A DNA stretch of 64,000 bases from NCBI GenBank assembly GCA_008360975.2, contig CM039181.1:7672380-7736379 (forward strand). The letters are read 5' to 3'. Both the position numbers and the translations under genes were made by a program. Positions 26,794-37,897 of the stretch are shown piece after piece (within the stretch, counting starts at the first letter, position 1; each line of letters begins with the position of its first letter). This DNA is from Lichenostomus cassidix (lineage: Eukaryota; Chordata; Aves; Passeriformes; Meliphagidae). The notes beneath the pieces were generated by a model, which worked only from the letters and a program-made list of their open reading frames with translations, ran no database searches and was not told the DNA's origin.

Positions 26794-29700
26794 CTTTTTA
26801 AATAATACTGGCTGAATATGTTGATAGTTGTGTAAGGATGGTGAGGCCTAACAATGTCTAAACCATCTTCTGTTCCTAAAGCAATTTGTTAAAATGTTAT
26901 AAAGTAGTGTCAACCTTAGAGAGCTGAAACTACTTTCCCAAGAGCCTGAGATCAGACATTTTGAGTGAGGTTTCAATATGCAGGTGAATTTGTGTGCAAG
27001 CAGTGCTGTGGTTTTACAGGTGATCTGCTCTCAACTAAATGTATGTAGTTTCCATGAAGTTCAGGGGAGAAGGTTACTGCAATATGTAGCAAGTGCATGG
27101 TAAAGCACACAGATAAACATTCAATTCCTGCTGAGGGTAGTAGATCTGGTAATACACTGGCTCAAAGCCCTGAAAAGACAGGCTGCAAACACTGGGTAAT
27201 GATGTGTGCTGTCATAGGACTCTAGAACTTTTTTTTCAATTAGGGGCATAGCCAAAACATTTTAAGAACAAAACCAAACCGAACCTACGAAGAACAACAA
27301 ATCTTTCACTGACAGTGAAGCAGGTTTGAATGACCTGAAAGGATTTAGAAAGCTAACAGCCAGGTATTTTCATGAGGTCTGAGGCCTAGAACTAAAGCAG
27401 CGCATGAAGTAAGAGTCATTTAGTACCCTAAACTAACTTAAGGCCTTACTCTGCAGAGCATGCAGTTAACTTTTTAAGCAAAGGACATCAACTTGTGCAG
27501 ACTTCATGTGATCTTCAGTCAAAAGCAGTGCTCTGGGTCAGTAAGGATACAGAACACTGCCTGGGATCTAGAAGTCCTGAGATGCTCTTTGGCTCCTCAT
27601 ATGGCTGAACTTTGTGTGCTAATCCTGCTGATGTGACACTGCTCATGCAGTCATGTTGCTGCTGTTCTCTTAGCTCTTAAAGACCACAGATGAGTATCAG
27701 CCTGAGTAGGTTTCTTTTTAATCTTCCACCAAAATGCTTTATCTAGTACTGTTGTGTTTGGACCTAAAAGCCAAGCCTGAAGAAATAGACTCTACTTCTC
27801 TTGTTTTTCCCCTTTTACTTGCAATTGGACTGATGACAACACAGATGTCAATGCAGCACACAGCTGGATTGGGAAAGCTCTTGAAGCGCCTCTTCCAGGG
27901 TTATTTACAAAAGAGTTTTAAGAGAGTGACATGCTGCTTCCCACTGGAGGAAGAGGTTAACTGGAAGCCCCAAGCAAATGCCCAAGCTGTGCTTTGGTGC
28001 CTGAGGTGGCCCAGCTGCAGCTCGGCAGCACCAGCAGAGGGAGTGAGCCTCTAAGGCTGCGGCTGCTGGGGCACCACGGAACCCTCACTGAGGAGAGGGG
28101 CCTTGCTCCCTACTCCTGTCCTAAGTGGTCTCCTAAGTTGGGTAGTCGGAGCTGCAGGACATGAAAGACTAAGCAATGTGTACAATTACACCCGTGGAAA
28201 TGGAAGCAGTTACAGCAGAGATGGAGGAAGAACAAAGGAATGTGCTTATGAGCAACCTTGACAGAAAAGGTCTGTGTGCAACCCTGAGGAGGGACCTTGC
28301 AGATCATTCACCTCGAGCCGATGAAAACATGGGGATGAATGGGTTCTTGAGGGTGAAAGACATCCTCTGTAATAGCTGAGGGTTAGGAAAAAAGGGGCAG
28401 CCTGAAGAATGATGGATCCAGTAGAACATGGAAACTAGACATGTCTGGCAGTAAGTGAGGGTCACCCCCTGTCAGCTGCTTTGGTGATAATACATCAGCT
28501 GCATTTACACACCTCTGCTGCCTAACCCAAGCCTGTGCCTACACTGGAGGCTTATTTGAGTGCAGATCTGGGTTGAAACTCTGGTACTTTATTTTTACCT
28601 AAAAGGCTGCCTGTGTTCCATCATAATTGACACCTGCAAGTAATCTCTTGGCAATGGAATAAGCATTACAAAACCAGCAGCAGAAAGGAGAACAAATGGC
28701 TACGGATTCCTGGAATATGGTTGGTCAAAGTGGCAATTCAAGGAAGGAATCTTACTGCAATCAGGAAAAAATTATAATGCATGGACTGATGAGGAAAAAT
28801 ACATTCTCAGAACCCAAGAGCTGTCAACTGCTTTCCTCTGGTGAGCCTCATCCTTGCAGCCCTTTGAATTATCTTCCCAGACAACCTCCCCTCCCCCTCG
28901 TTTTGTACCATGAATGCCTTCTCAAAGAGGTCTTGTCAGCTCACAGCTGTACTGCTGGAGCTGGGCTTGCCCAAATCAACCCTGCCATCACTAACTGCTG
29001 AATTAAATACGATATTTTGAGCAACACTTGACAAAATCTGAAGGCTTTAGCACAAGGAGCTGTGGCTAGAAAACTACCATAAGGTTTTCATTCCATTGCA
29101 AATTCTTTATTCCTTGTATATAGTGTCCAGGAGAAGCTTTCTAGAAATGCTGTTCAGCATGAAGGTCTTGAACATAAGTCCCAGCTGAAATGCCAAATGT
29201 AATCCATTTTCTGATAGGAGCTAGAGGTGTGTGCTGCTGTTGGAAGAGATACATAACTCCATGTAGGATGTTTAAGTTGCCACTTGCTTTGCAGGTGAAG
29301 GGTTAAATGCTGTGTACCCCACTGAATTCTGTTCATGTCCAGCCCTACTGTTTGGGAGTGAGAAACAGAATGAAGCCACGGAATGCTGTGGGGTAGAGAG
29401 TGAAGCACAGAGCTTCTGGCCAGTTCTGAAGCTGTGAGCAACACAGGTCACTAGTTCAGAGTTCAGAAAAACAACTTCACTTCCAATCATTTACATCACC
29501 CTTACTGGTATTTAACTCTTTGGTTTTTTTTTTCTTCAAGGTAAATGTACCCAAACATAGAAATGTGTAAAACAAACTAAAGAAAAATGAAACCAGACTG
29601 GCCAATTTTGGCATTCAAAGAGGATATATTATGAAATACAGGCATACTGAGATGTAGTAATTTTAAGATGAAAGTAAAGGAAAGGGCTCCCACTAAGCAC

Positions 29701-30387
29701 AATTGGTTTTGTTTGTAATGCCCATATCTTGTTATGAGTTTTCCTTAGAAAGAAGCTTCAATATGCAGCAGAGAGAATTTTTAATTCATTGGACTCCTTA
29801 CTTGTTGCTTAAACAGGGAGGAAAACCAATGAAAAACATAGACTCATGATGATGAAAAATTACTCTATGTCTTTTCTCATGTTTTCTAAGGGTAAATAGA
29901 AAAATATCTGTGATTTATAGCTAAATGCGAGTATGTCACAATTAAAAACCTATAAACACTGAATAATATTTCCTTGGTTAGTGGTAACAAATGGCAAACT
30001 AATAAAAAGTGCTGTGCACCTGACAAAGGATTTGCAAGCCCTGCTCAGACCACACCTATAAAGCCTGACAGCAACTGTGTCACACAGCTATAAAACCAAA
30101 CTAGAGGGGCTCAGAATGTGTCTGTACTGTGCCCCAGGGCTCTTGAGGATGAGGATGGCCCTAGTGAGAAGGAGCACAAGCCTGGAACCAAGGTCCCTGG
30201 CTGGCAGCCCTCCCACAGTGAGCCACGGGAGCCCTCCTGAGCCTGTCTCAGCACAAGCACCCTGGAGCTGTGGCTCAGCACTGCTCAGAGGCCCCTCCAG
30301 CCAGCCTCTCCTCCTGCTGGAGCTGAGGATTGTTTTACAGCCCATTGCCATTTCAGCAGGGCCACGGGGCACTTGATGAATTCCCTC

Positions 30388-30487
30388 CTCTGAAGGGGAC
30401 GTGACTTGCCCAGGGCCACAGAAAGACCGTGCCAGAACTGGGATCAGGGCTCTGCGTCCCCAGGTGCCAGACACGTGCTTGCCTTAA
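30388..30487 (-). repeat. MIR / CORE-SINE-like fragment (minus orientation)
   Basis: Reading the + strand, GTGACTTGCCCAGGGCCACA, then GCCAGAACTGGGATCAGGGC, then CTCTGCGTCCCCAGGTGCCA, then GACACGTGCTTGCC follows the reverse complement of MIR from the core back towards the tRNA-like head. The box-B-like word is changed (GGGATCAGGG in place of GGATTCGAACC), as expected for an old, inactive copy. Confidence 0.6.
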
Positions 30488-31702
30488 AACTGAGCACTTC
30501 ATCAAACCGTAAAATCCAGCCAGATGGTGACTCTTTGCTATTATCTGGACCAGTGCTGGGAGGCTTAATGTGTGCAAGGCACGGTGAGGATCCGGATTCC
30601 AGTTGCTGTGTCTAAGGCTCAGAAGCCCAGAAAATGGATCCATGTTTTAGACCTAAATGCTGCTAGAAAGTCAGACGTTTGAACACAAGTTCTGACTTCG
30701 GTCCATCCTTCTCATAAAATATTTCCATCTCAGCATGGACCCACCAGTTTCACTGGGGGAATTCTTTCTTTGAGAAGGGGTAGAAAGATGCAGGAGTAAG
30801 GACAACTACTTTGTTAATCTTACGCTGCCCTGGATATTTGGCCCCAGTCAGGCTCTGTGCTTTCAGGTAGTCAAGACTGCATGAATCAGTTTTGCCTCTC
30901 TGCAATCATTTAAGAACTCACCACATGAACCTGGGAGGCAAATACACCCCCTCTGCCTTCCTTATATATATACATCCCAAAACACCTGAACTCTCAGTTA
31001 AACTCTCCAAACCCACGTCAGAGCTAATACAGAGAATTTTTGAAGGTGTGTTTTAAAGCAGTCTATATGGCCTTATTCTCTTCCTGTCTCAACAGCAAAT
31101 GGACTTAGGCCTTTTTTCCATCTTCAGAAAAAGTCCTTCCAAGTTCCTGGGCTGCCCATTGCTCTTTGCATCTTGCTGCTGGGAAAAAAACAAACAAACC
31201 ATATATTTCTTCTAACTGCAGTTACCCCTTTATTTGTGTGTTTCCTGAGACAGGTAACTCTGAGGTGGTTCCAGTGACCACATATTTTTTCCAATAACTT
31301 TCTTGTACATGTCTTTTTCCCCTCCTCCCAGTCAGTATATAACAGCCTGCTAGATCCAAATCAAAAGCAATGCCCTGCTGCTAACTGCAGCAGAGCCTTT
31401 GTCTTTCACTAGCATGAGTTTTGGGGAGCTCCTTGACCTATGCATATGCTTTACCATTCCAGACGGTGCATGGCAGTTATTGTCTACTCGACAATAAAAC
31501 ATAAACAGAGAAATAGCTCAAGAACTAAGAAAAAAAATGGTGTGTTAAATAGGGAAGTTCTAATTTCTTGCCAAAATTAAGTTCTAATAATGGAAAGTTT
31601 TCCCTTGAACTCTTGGTGAATTGGAAACTTAAACTCTGCATTCAGGCCTCCCCCTGCCAGTCAGAGGCAGGCACTGAAGGTAATTCTCTGTGCTCCAGAC
31701 AG

Positions 31703-31812
31703 ATCAAAAGAAGCTCATTATCAGTCCATCATCTAAAAGGATATGACAGCTTCACATCCAGTTGTTCGGCAGCTGAGATGCAGTCTGGAATGGATCTTTT
31801 CTGTGTCTGTTG
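31703..31812 (+). repeat. Direct repeat copy A
   Basis: This copy shares ATCAAAAGAAGCTCATTATC, then CATCCAGTTGTTC, GCAGC and TCTGGAATG with copy B at 33406-33501, in the same order and spacing. It carries about 11 extra bases in the middle. By eye roughly three quarters of bases agree. Confidence 0.7.
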
Positions 31813-33405
31813 TCTATAATAGCTTTTAGGGCTGGCTCTTCTTCCAACACACAGTACAAATCCTCTGGTAACTAGTACCAGCCACACACAACAAAAGCCA
31901 GCTAAATCTGGTGTAAGCTTGGGAATCGATGACTGCTTGCCCTTTTCTCAAACTCAAGTCAGCAAGTGTCTCCCAGGCCGAGTGTTCTGGGCAGCAGCCC
32001 TGGGGACAGTGGTTCTTCTCAACTCCTGTGGACACTGATACTACCAGAAGAGTGAATTCCCCTTCTCCATGCAGACTGACCAGTGACCAGTGTGAACCAG
32101 GCATTTCCACTAATCACTTCTGGCAGCACTGTCACTGCACTGCCTTATGTACAGAAGAGAGCTTGGGCTGAGCAAAATTCCGTTCACGGACATTAATAAG
32201 GGAAGATCATTTAAAGCTGACTGTGCTCATCTTCAACAAAACTTGGCTTCAGAAATGTCTACAGTTACAGCATGCCAGCTGCAATTCATGTTGCTTTTCT
32301 TTCAGGCTAAAAGGAAGGTGCCCCCTGCCCCATGCGTGTGCAATCCATCATTTGCATGCCTCTGCCCCTCTGCTCATTTTTTTCCCAGATACCTGCATAT
32401 GTGTCTGCCCTAGCCACTTTCTCATGGTGCTTGTGTCAATTAAAGGCTTTTGAAGGAATTGGTGCACGTGTTTACCTAGGCAGCCTTTTGATGTTCCTCG
32501 TGCAGTTCCTGCATCTGTCAGCATCATGTTCCCTGAGCACATACACTGAGTTGATTCCAGAAGTCATCTGTCAGCTTACTCCATATCCTGTCCTTCACCT
32601 ATACATATAGCTTCCTCAGGGGTGTTAATATATGTAAAATAAAGTTAACATTTCCTGTTCTGGTAATAAAGATGAGTAAGTGGGAAAGAGGAGCCAGTAC
32701 AGAAATAAGATCCTTTTCTGTTTCTTCCATGGGATTTACCCAGTAGATGAAGATAGCAGAAACAGGAATAGAGCTGGGAAGGAGGGTTGACAGAAGCATG
32801 GGTTCATGCTCAGAGGAGGAGGCTGCTGGCTCAGGCAAGAAAATATGGAACCACTCACAGTCTGCAGCCACTGCTAAAATAATGAAGTGTCACTGTGTGT
32901 TTGGCTGTTGCCAGCAATCTTACAGCCTGCACAGAGATACATCAGATCCAGAAGGATCCCCTGAGTCACTGAACTCAGATCCCTGGTATTGCAAAGAACC
33001 ATCCTTTCACAAGCAATTCCCATCCATTCCTAAAACTAATGCAGGCTTGTGTCCCTGATAGTTTATGGGAAAACTTCCGTGGAACTTCAGCCTATAAGTA
33101 GAATTAGCTAAATTAACAGATAACAGTTTATACTTTTTTGTTCCTGTGCCAGTAGTTTTGTTGAAAATGCTTTTCTTGGGGTTTTCCCTCAAAATATTTG
33201 TTAGAGTTCAGTACAGATGCTCAGTCCAGTACCAGCATAAGGAGCTTTTCATGGCAAAAAAAGTGTAGTTACGCCGTACTGGCACAGACAGCTGCACAGT
33301 GGAAGACAATCCTAGAAATGTGTTTCTCTGAAAGATCGCAAAATACCTGGATGATAAATTGATACAAACTGTCGTACTTCCACTCTGCCTCTGCTTTGCC
33401 AAACC

Positions 33406-33501
33406 ATCAAAAGAAACTCATTATCCATTAGTCACCTGAAATGGTATGTCAGCTTTGCATCCAGTTTTTCAGCAGCCTGGAATGTGTCTTCTGTTCTCTT
33501 G
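33406..33501 (+). repeat. Direct repeat copy B
   Basis: This is the partner of 31703-31812. It contains ATCAAAAGAAACTCATTATC, CATCCAGTTTTTCAGCAGCC and TGGAATGTGTCTTCTGT in the same order. Weaker similarity may extend about 45 bp further, to an ACCAACACA-like word in B and CCAACACA in A. Confidence 0.7.
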
Positions 33502-34306
33502 ATGATCATTCTCTTCCCTCCTGCACCAACACAACTGGTATTTTTTCTTAAATAAAGGTGGTGTTCTTTTCACAATAGCAGGAAAATCCCTCTCCACTAA
33601 AAATGCATCATCTGATGCAGAGTAGGGTTAATCTCTGTATATTTTAAGGCTTGTAGATGATCTGTGTAGGCAAGAACCTGGAGTGAAAATTCTCAGTTGT
33701 ATTCATACTTTTTGCATCCTTGCTGAGACCTGCCCATTGTATCAAATCAAAAACTGCAGCTAGTGACTTGTGCTTCCAGCTAAGAACTGCCAGCCTGCAG
33801 CACAGGAGACGCTCTTTGCTTTCAGAAGAATAAAGTGTCACATGGGATATCCAGAAGCATGAGATTCTGTTTAAACAGGTAAGCAAAACCCAGATAGGAA
33901 ATGGAGCTATGAAATACACTGGGGTGATCTGAGACACTTGAGCGGGGGTTAGGTAAGCAGGAAGGCAACAGCATTGACATATTCCACAAGAATGTGGGGA
34001 CAGGAACTAACCTGGAGAGGCAGGGACTAAACACATTGCAACAAGTACCTCTGGTGTAACGAAAGTGCTGCTGGTGCTGCTGCCCACACATCCTCCTCCA
34101 CAGAGAATGTACACCTTTGCATCCTGCCAAACCCTCTACACATCCAGGCTGTGCTAAATCCCATCCTACTCATCACCCCCAGAAAGACCATATCCCTATG
34201 TTCACAAATCCTGTATTGTCATTTTGCTCATCTCTGGAATATCAACACCACCAGAGCACCTCTCTGAAGCTTCACAGCGGTGAAGGTGGAATTCCCACAA
34301 GTGCAG

Positions 34307-34464
34307 GATGCCCTGCCATGGATACCCTGCCATGGATACCCTGCCATGGATGCCCTGCCATGGATGCCCTGCCATGGATACCCTGCCATGGATCCCCTGC
34401 CATGAATCTGCCATGGATGCCCTGCCATGGATCTGCCATGGATCCCCTGCCATGGATGCCCTGC
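34307..34464. repeat. 14-bp minisatellite
   Basis: About eleven tandem units of CCCTGCCATGGATR occur, with R usually A or G and C or T in a few variants, and some units shortened to about 10 bp. Each unit contains the palindrome CCATGG. The tract abuts the left edge of the CpG-rich region. It generates several overlapping repetitive open frames on both strands (repeated MPCHG/AMDTLPW-like peptides), which are artefacts. Confidence 0.95.
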
Positions 34465-34479
34465 GGTGCCCCGGCAGGT

Positions 34480-35670
34480 GTCCCCCACACACTCCCCGCA
34501 GCCAGCGGGCAGTTCCCCGCGCCAGGGAGCAATGCATGGCGAGTGCCCGCGGGGCTGTGCTGGCCCAGGGCTGGGCGCCTCAGCCGGGGCTGCCGAGAGC
34601 TGTGCCCACCCGCTGGAAGCCGTGCGGCCACCAGGTAACTCCCCGCGGCCTCTCCGGGGTTTGAAAGTTAGCGCGGCTCTCAAAGCCCCTTGCAGACGAG
34701 CCCTGTGCAGAGAGAAGAATGCCCCTCAGGTGTCTGTGGGGCTCCTGCCCGCGCACAGGGCCCGGCGCTCGCCCGAAACGGGCGGGCTGGCCCCGAGCGG
34801 CCTCACCCACGGCCTGCCTTCAGCCTCGCACCACCCACGGCAAAGCCTCGGGGAGAAAGAGAGTGGAAAAAGAACCGTAAAAAGGTGGGGAAATGTCACC
34901 GTTTTGGCGATAACAATCAAGACGCACCGCACGGCTCGCAGCGGGGGTTGGCGGCGGGGCTGAGCGTGTTCCCCTCGCTGTGGGAGCGGGACGCTGTGGG
35001 GGAGGCGGCCGGGTCAGGGCCCCGCCGGTGCCCGGGAGCCCCGAGGAGCCCCGAGGAGGCCGGGGCGGGGGCGGTGGGTCCTGCCGGACAAGGCCGGGGC
35101 GGCAGCAGGAGCCGCGGGCAGCGCCGTCGCGGGGAGGCGGCGGCCCAGAGGCGGCCGTGCCCGCCCCGTCGGGGCCCCGGTGCGGTGCGGTGCCGCCTGG
35201 CGCAGGGCCAGCCCGCCGGCACACGGCTGGCGGAGAGAACGGAGACATCCAAGTTCCCCGTCGGGATTGCCGTGGCCGTCGGGAAAGAGCTGAGCCCTCG
35301 CGTTGGGTTGGAGTTGTTTTGTGGTGGGGCAGAGGGCAGAGGGAGGAGAACCATCAGCGTCCCCAGGCCTTGCTCCCGCCTCGCCGCACGATTCCCGCGG
35401 CGGGCAGAGCCGGCCGGTGTCCCTGCCGCCACCGCGAGGGCTGCTCCGCCGGCCGCACACTCGGGTTTTGCACTGTGTCTCTCCGGTGTTACTCTTACGG
35501 GCCTCCTCTCCGTGCACACGAGGCTCCCCGCGCCACAGCCCGGCCCGTGGGGTGCGCACGGCAGCCCCCCGTGCCGCCCGGCCGGGAGCGAGGTGCCCCG
35601 CCGGCTCCCCGCCGCCGGCCCGCCGGGGGATGCGGAGGCACCGCGGAGTGCCGGGCTTCCTCTTTAGCAA
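34480..35670. promoter_or_regulatory. CpG-rich block, upstream
   Basis: This is very GC-rich sequence with frequent CpG, about 1.5-2.6 kb upstream of the RFX4 first coding exon. It contains no recognisable coding exon; the long open frames here (up to 325 codons) run on both strands and several frames at once, as expected where AT-rich stop codons are rare. It could be a separate promoter or the outer part of the RFX4 island. Confidence 0.7.
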
Positions 35671-36869
35671 CCTCGCCGCTTGTTTTGCTGTGTGGGGTTG
35701 GTGGTTTTGTTGTTTTTTTTTTTCCCGAAGGGGAGAGGGAAGGGGGGTAGTCTGGGTGTAGGGAGGGGAGAGGGGGAGAAGAGTGGAAAACGTTGGCTCT
35801 GTCCATGGTCAAAGTAATTCAGCTATAATCCCCCTTTCTCTTCCTCTCCTGGAGCTCTATTCATATTCTAATCACAGCTTTTCCTTCCCTAAACCAGCCA
35901 CTTTTATCAGAGCCCTAGCTTTGCACTTTTACTTCCACTTCCAGCACATACAACCGCATGCAGAATAAGCAACTTTTTCCAGCCTCTGTTCTGCCCCACT
36001 CTCCCCCCGCAATCCGCTAACTCGAAAAGGGATCCTCGCATCCTCGGACTAAAGGCAGGGAGGCAACACCAGTTTGAAAACGCACCCGTTTGGTTTTTCA
36101 TTTCTCTTGGCAATCGGGATCTCCCACCCCCCTGCTTTCCGCCCGGTCCCACAGAAAGCTCTCCGGGTCAGCCTCTCTCCGCTGCCAGACAAGCCGGTGG
36201 CGAGCGGCCCCCAGCCCGCCTTGCCCTCTCTCCCCGAGGCCCGGGGAGACGCACGGGAGTCCCTGCCACAGGTCTGCAGTGCCAGCATCGCTTGCCGAGA
36301 TATTGGCAACTTCTCTCTCCCCTCGCACCCCCCTTTCCTACCCACACACATCGCTTTTTTTTTTTTTTTTCTCCAATAAACTAAGCTTACAAGATATTTG
36401 GGAAGCTGTGCAGCTTCCAATGCCATGTGCCCGCGAAGGATCCCAACCCAGAGCCCACCGGGAGGAGGAGAAAGAGGAGGAGGAGGGGAGCTCGGCCGCG
36501 CTGCACGCACACCCGGCAGCCCCAAAGAGCACAACCCCAAACCTACTGCCCGTTTGAAGATCTAAGCCAATTTTGATCTCGGTCTGTAATGAGCCAAGGA
36601 CCTTGGGTGGGGGCTGGGGGAAGGAAGGGAGGAGTGGAAAGACCGCTGGAACTTTAAATAAGAAAAACGTTTCTAATGCTCTAATAGAAGAGGGAAGTCG
36701 AAGTGTTGGGATTGCGTAGATCTAAGGCCCCCCTTTTTGGAGGAAAGCTTTTCTTATTCAAAACAGCATCACAATGGGCTTCACATTGAGCCTTGCCACA
36801 TCCCCATCTGAGTAGCAGCCATTCATCAGGCTGGCTGGCCTATCAATGACATTTCTCCCATCAGGGCTT
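35671..36869. other. Region between CpG blocks upstream of RFX4
   Basis: This is mixed-composition sequence with G-rich runs (35730-35756 and 36605-36629), a 16-T run at 36355-36370 and a SOX-like ACAATGG word at 36771-36777. No gene was recognised. The last ~150 bp before the TATA box is less GC-rich and likely belongs to the core or proximal promoter. Confidence 0.6.
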
Positions 36870-36870
36870 C

Positions 36871-36877
36871 TATAAAA
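36871..36877 (+). promoter_or_regulatory. RFX4: Candidate TATA box of RFX4
   Basis: TATAAAA is at 36871-36877, 241 bp upstream of the RFX4 start codon. It would place a transcription start near 36900. From there to the main start codon the 5' UTR has a single ATG (37101). The assignment rests on motif and position only. Confidence 0.45.
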
Positions 36878-36946
36878 TGATGCTTTTTCCCATGAAACAT
36901 CCGCAAACATTTTGACGGGTCTGGCTTTGCCCTGCTGGATTACAGA

Positions 36947-37052
36947 GTGTCCCTCTCTCCCGCTCTACACCCCCCCTCCCCAACTATCTGCCTCTGCCCT
37001 CTCTCCCCACCCCCTCGCCGCCACCCTGCTCCCTCTCCCCCGCGCATCTCTG
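36947..37052 (+). other. RFX4: Pyrimidine-rich 5' UTR segment of RFX4
   Basis: This is an almost pure C/T strand (CCCTCTCTCC and CCCCCCCTCCCC runs) inside the predicted 5' UTR. Such a tract could matter for translation or DNA structure; the sequence alone does not show which. Confidence 0.6.
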
Positions 37053-37100
37053 AGATAGGGGCTCTGCACACCCCGGGACCTTGGGGCTCCCGTCCCGTCC

Positions 37101-37154
37101 ATGGGAAGAGCATGCATTGCGGGTTGCTGGAGGAACCCGATATGGACTCCACAG
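37101..37154 (+). other. Out-of-frame upstream start codon overlapping RFX4 start
   Basis: The ATG at 37101 has T at -3 and G at +4 and lies 11 nt before the RFX4 ATG, in another frame. It gives 18 codons to the exon end, 29 codons through exon 2 and 20 codons through exon 3 with no stop. Whether it is translated is unknown; the RFX4 ATG has the better -3 base (A), so leaky scanning is plausible. Confidence 0.5.
37112..37154 (+). CDS. RFX4: RFX4 first coding exon
   Basis: The start codon at 37112 (A at -3) opens 14 codons, MHCGLLEEPDMDST, plus one base of a Glu codon, with donor GTAAGT at 37155. This is the N terminus of the neural RFX4 isoform of other vertebrates as I recall it. RFX4 is a winged-helix transcription factor that binds X-box sites and is needed for dorsal midline brain development and ciliogenesis genes. 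The in-frame sequence upstream is open back to 36896 but has no ATG. The exon lies inside CpG-rich DNA. Confidence 0.96.
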
Positions 37155-37870
37155 GTAAGTCCCCCCCCGCAGGCAGCGGGCTCCTTTCGCCCGTCAGGGA
37201 GGACTTTTCAACTTGACCGTGGCGGCGGGGGCAGCGCAGGCGGCAGCGGGGGGAGCCGCCCGCCGCACCGGCCTCGCAGGCAAATGAGCCCGGGCGTGTG
37301 CGGGGGAGCGGGGTGCGGGGCCGCGGAGGGGGAGCTCTCGCTCCCGGGCTGGAGGAGCCCTGCGGTTCCACTTGCAGATACGAAGGAGCAAAGGGTGTTT
37401 TTTCTTGCTTTTCGTTTTTTTTAACCCTCTTCATCATAGGCTGCCGGCCAGCAAACTGATTACCTCTCCGCTTCTAGTTTTAGGCGCTCACTTAAGTTTG
37501 AGCAGAAATAAGGCGAGAAAACGGTTTGGGTGAGAGAACGAGGTCTGCTAGGGAAGATGGTTTCTGGGTTAGGGCAAACCCAGCACCGAGGTCATCCTGT
37601 CCCGCGGGCTGAGTCGAGGCTGGGCCGATTCGGAGGGAAGGGAGTTTAGGGAAGGGCGGGGTGGGTCTCTCTCCCCGCACCTCCAAAAAGATGCCCCGGC
37701 CGGTCCAGTAACCGGGCGGGAGAACGGCGGCCGAAGTTTCACCAGCGGTCGCCGCCAGCGGGGGACGCCCCGGCGGGAGGGGACAGGGACAACCGTAGAG
37801 GCGAGGCCGCCCGCCCCGAGGGCCGCAGCCCGCGCCACGCCGTCCGACGGCTGCCCCTGCCGCCCGGCCC

Positions 37871-37897
37871 GGGGGCGGTGGGGGCCGTGGGGCAGGG
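37871..37897 (+). other. G-quadruplex motif
   Basis: Four G runs (5, 5, 4 and 3) are separated by loops of 4, 4 and 2 nt. It sits about 720 bp inside RFX4 intron 1, on the coding strand. Confidence 0.8.

Larger units (their letters stand above)
26397..26810 (+). other. POLR3B: POLR3B 3' UTR (end uncertain)
   Basis: The sequence after the stop holds two canonical poly(A) signals, AATAAA at 26642-26647 and AATAAA at 26788-26793. The exact cleavage site cannot be fixed. A strong hairpin lies between the two signals, so choice of the first would leave it out of the mRNA and choice of the second would include it. Confidence 0.6.
26811..34306. other. Intergenic region between POLR3B and RFX4
   Basis: No gene is supported. 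Open frames here (such as 27734-28054, 30077-30376 and the overlapping set at 31.9-32.9 kb) have no family resemblance, splice framing or promoter context. The region contains a MIR/CORE-SINE-like fragment (30388-30487) and two diverged direct repeats (31703-31812 and 33406-33501). Confidence 0.75.

Noticed and set aside
34117..34683. Overlapping frames with repeated peptides on both strands
   Set aside because: They are translations of the 14-bp minisatellite, whose three-unit period keeps all frames open.
34690..35667. Open frame of 325 codons on the + strand
   Set aside because: It lies in CpG-rich DNA where stop codons are rare; comparable frames run on the other strand and in other frames at the same place, and the residue content is dominated by Gly, Pro, Arg and Ala with no domain.
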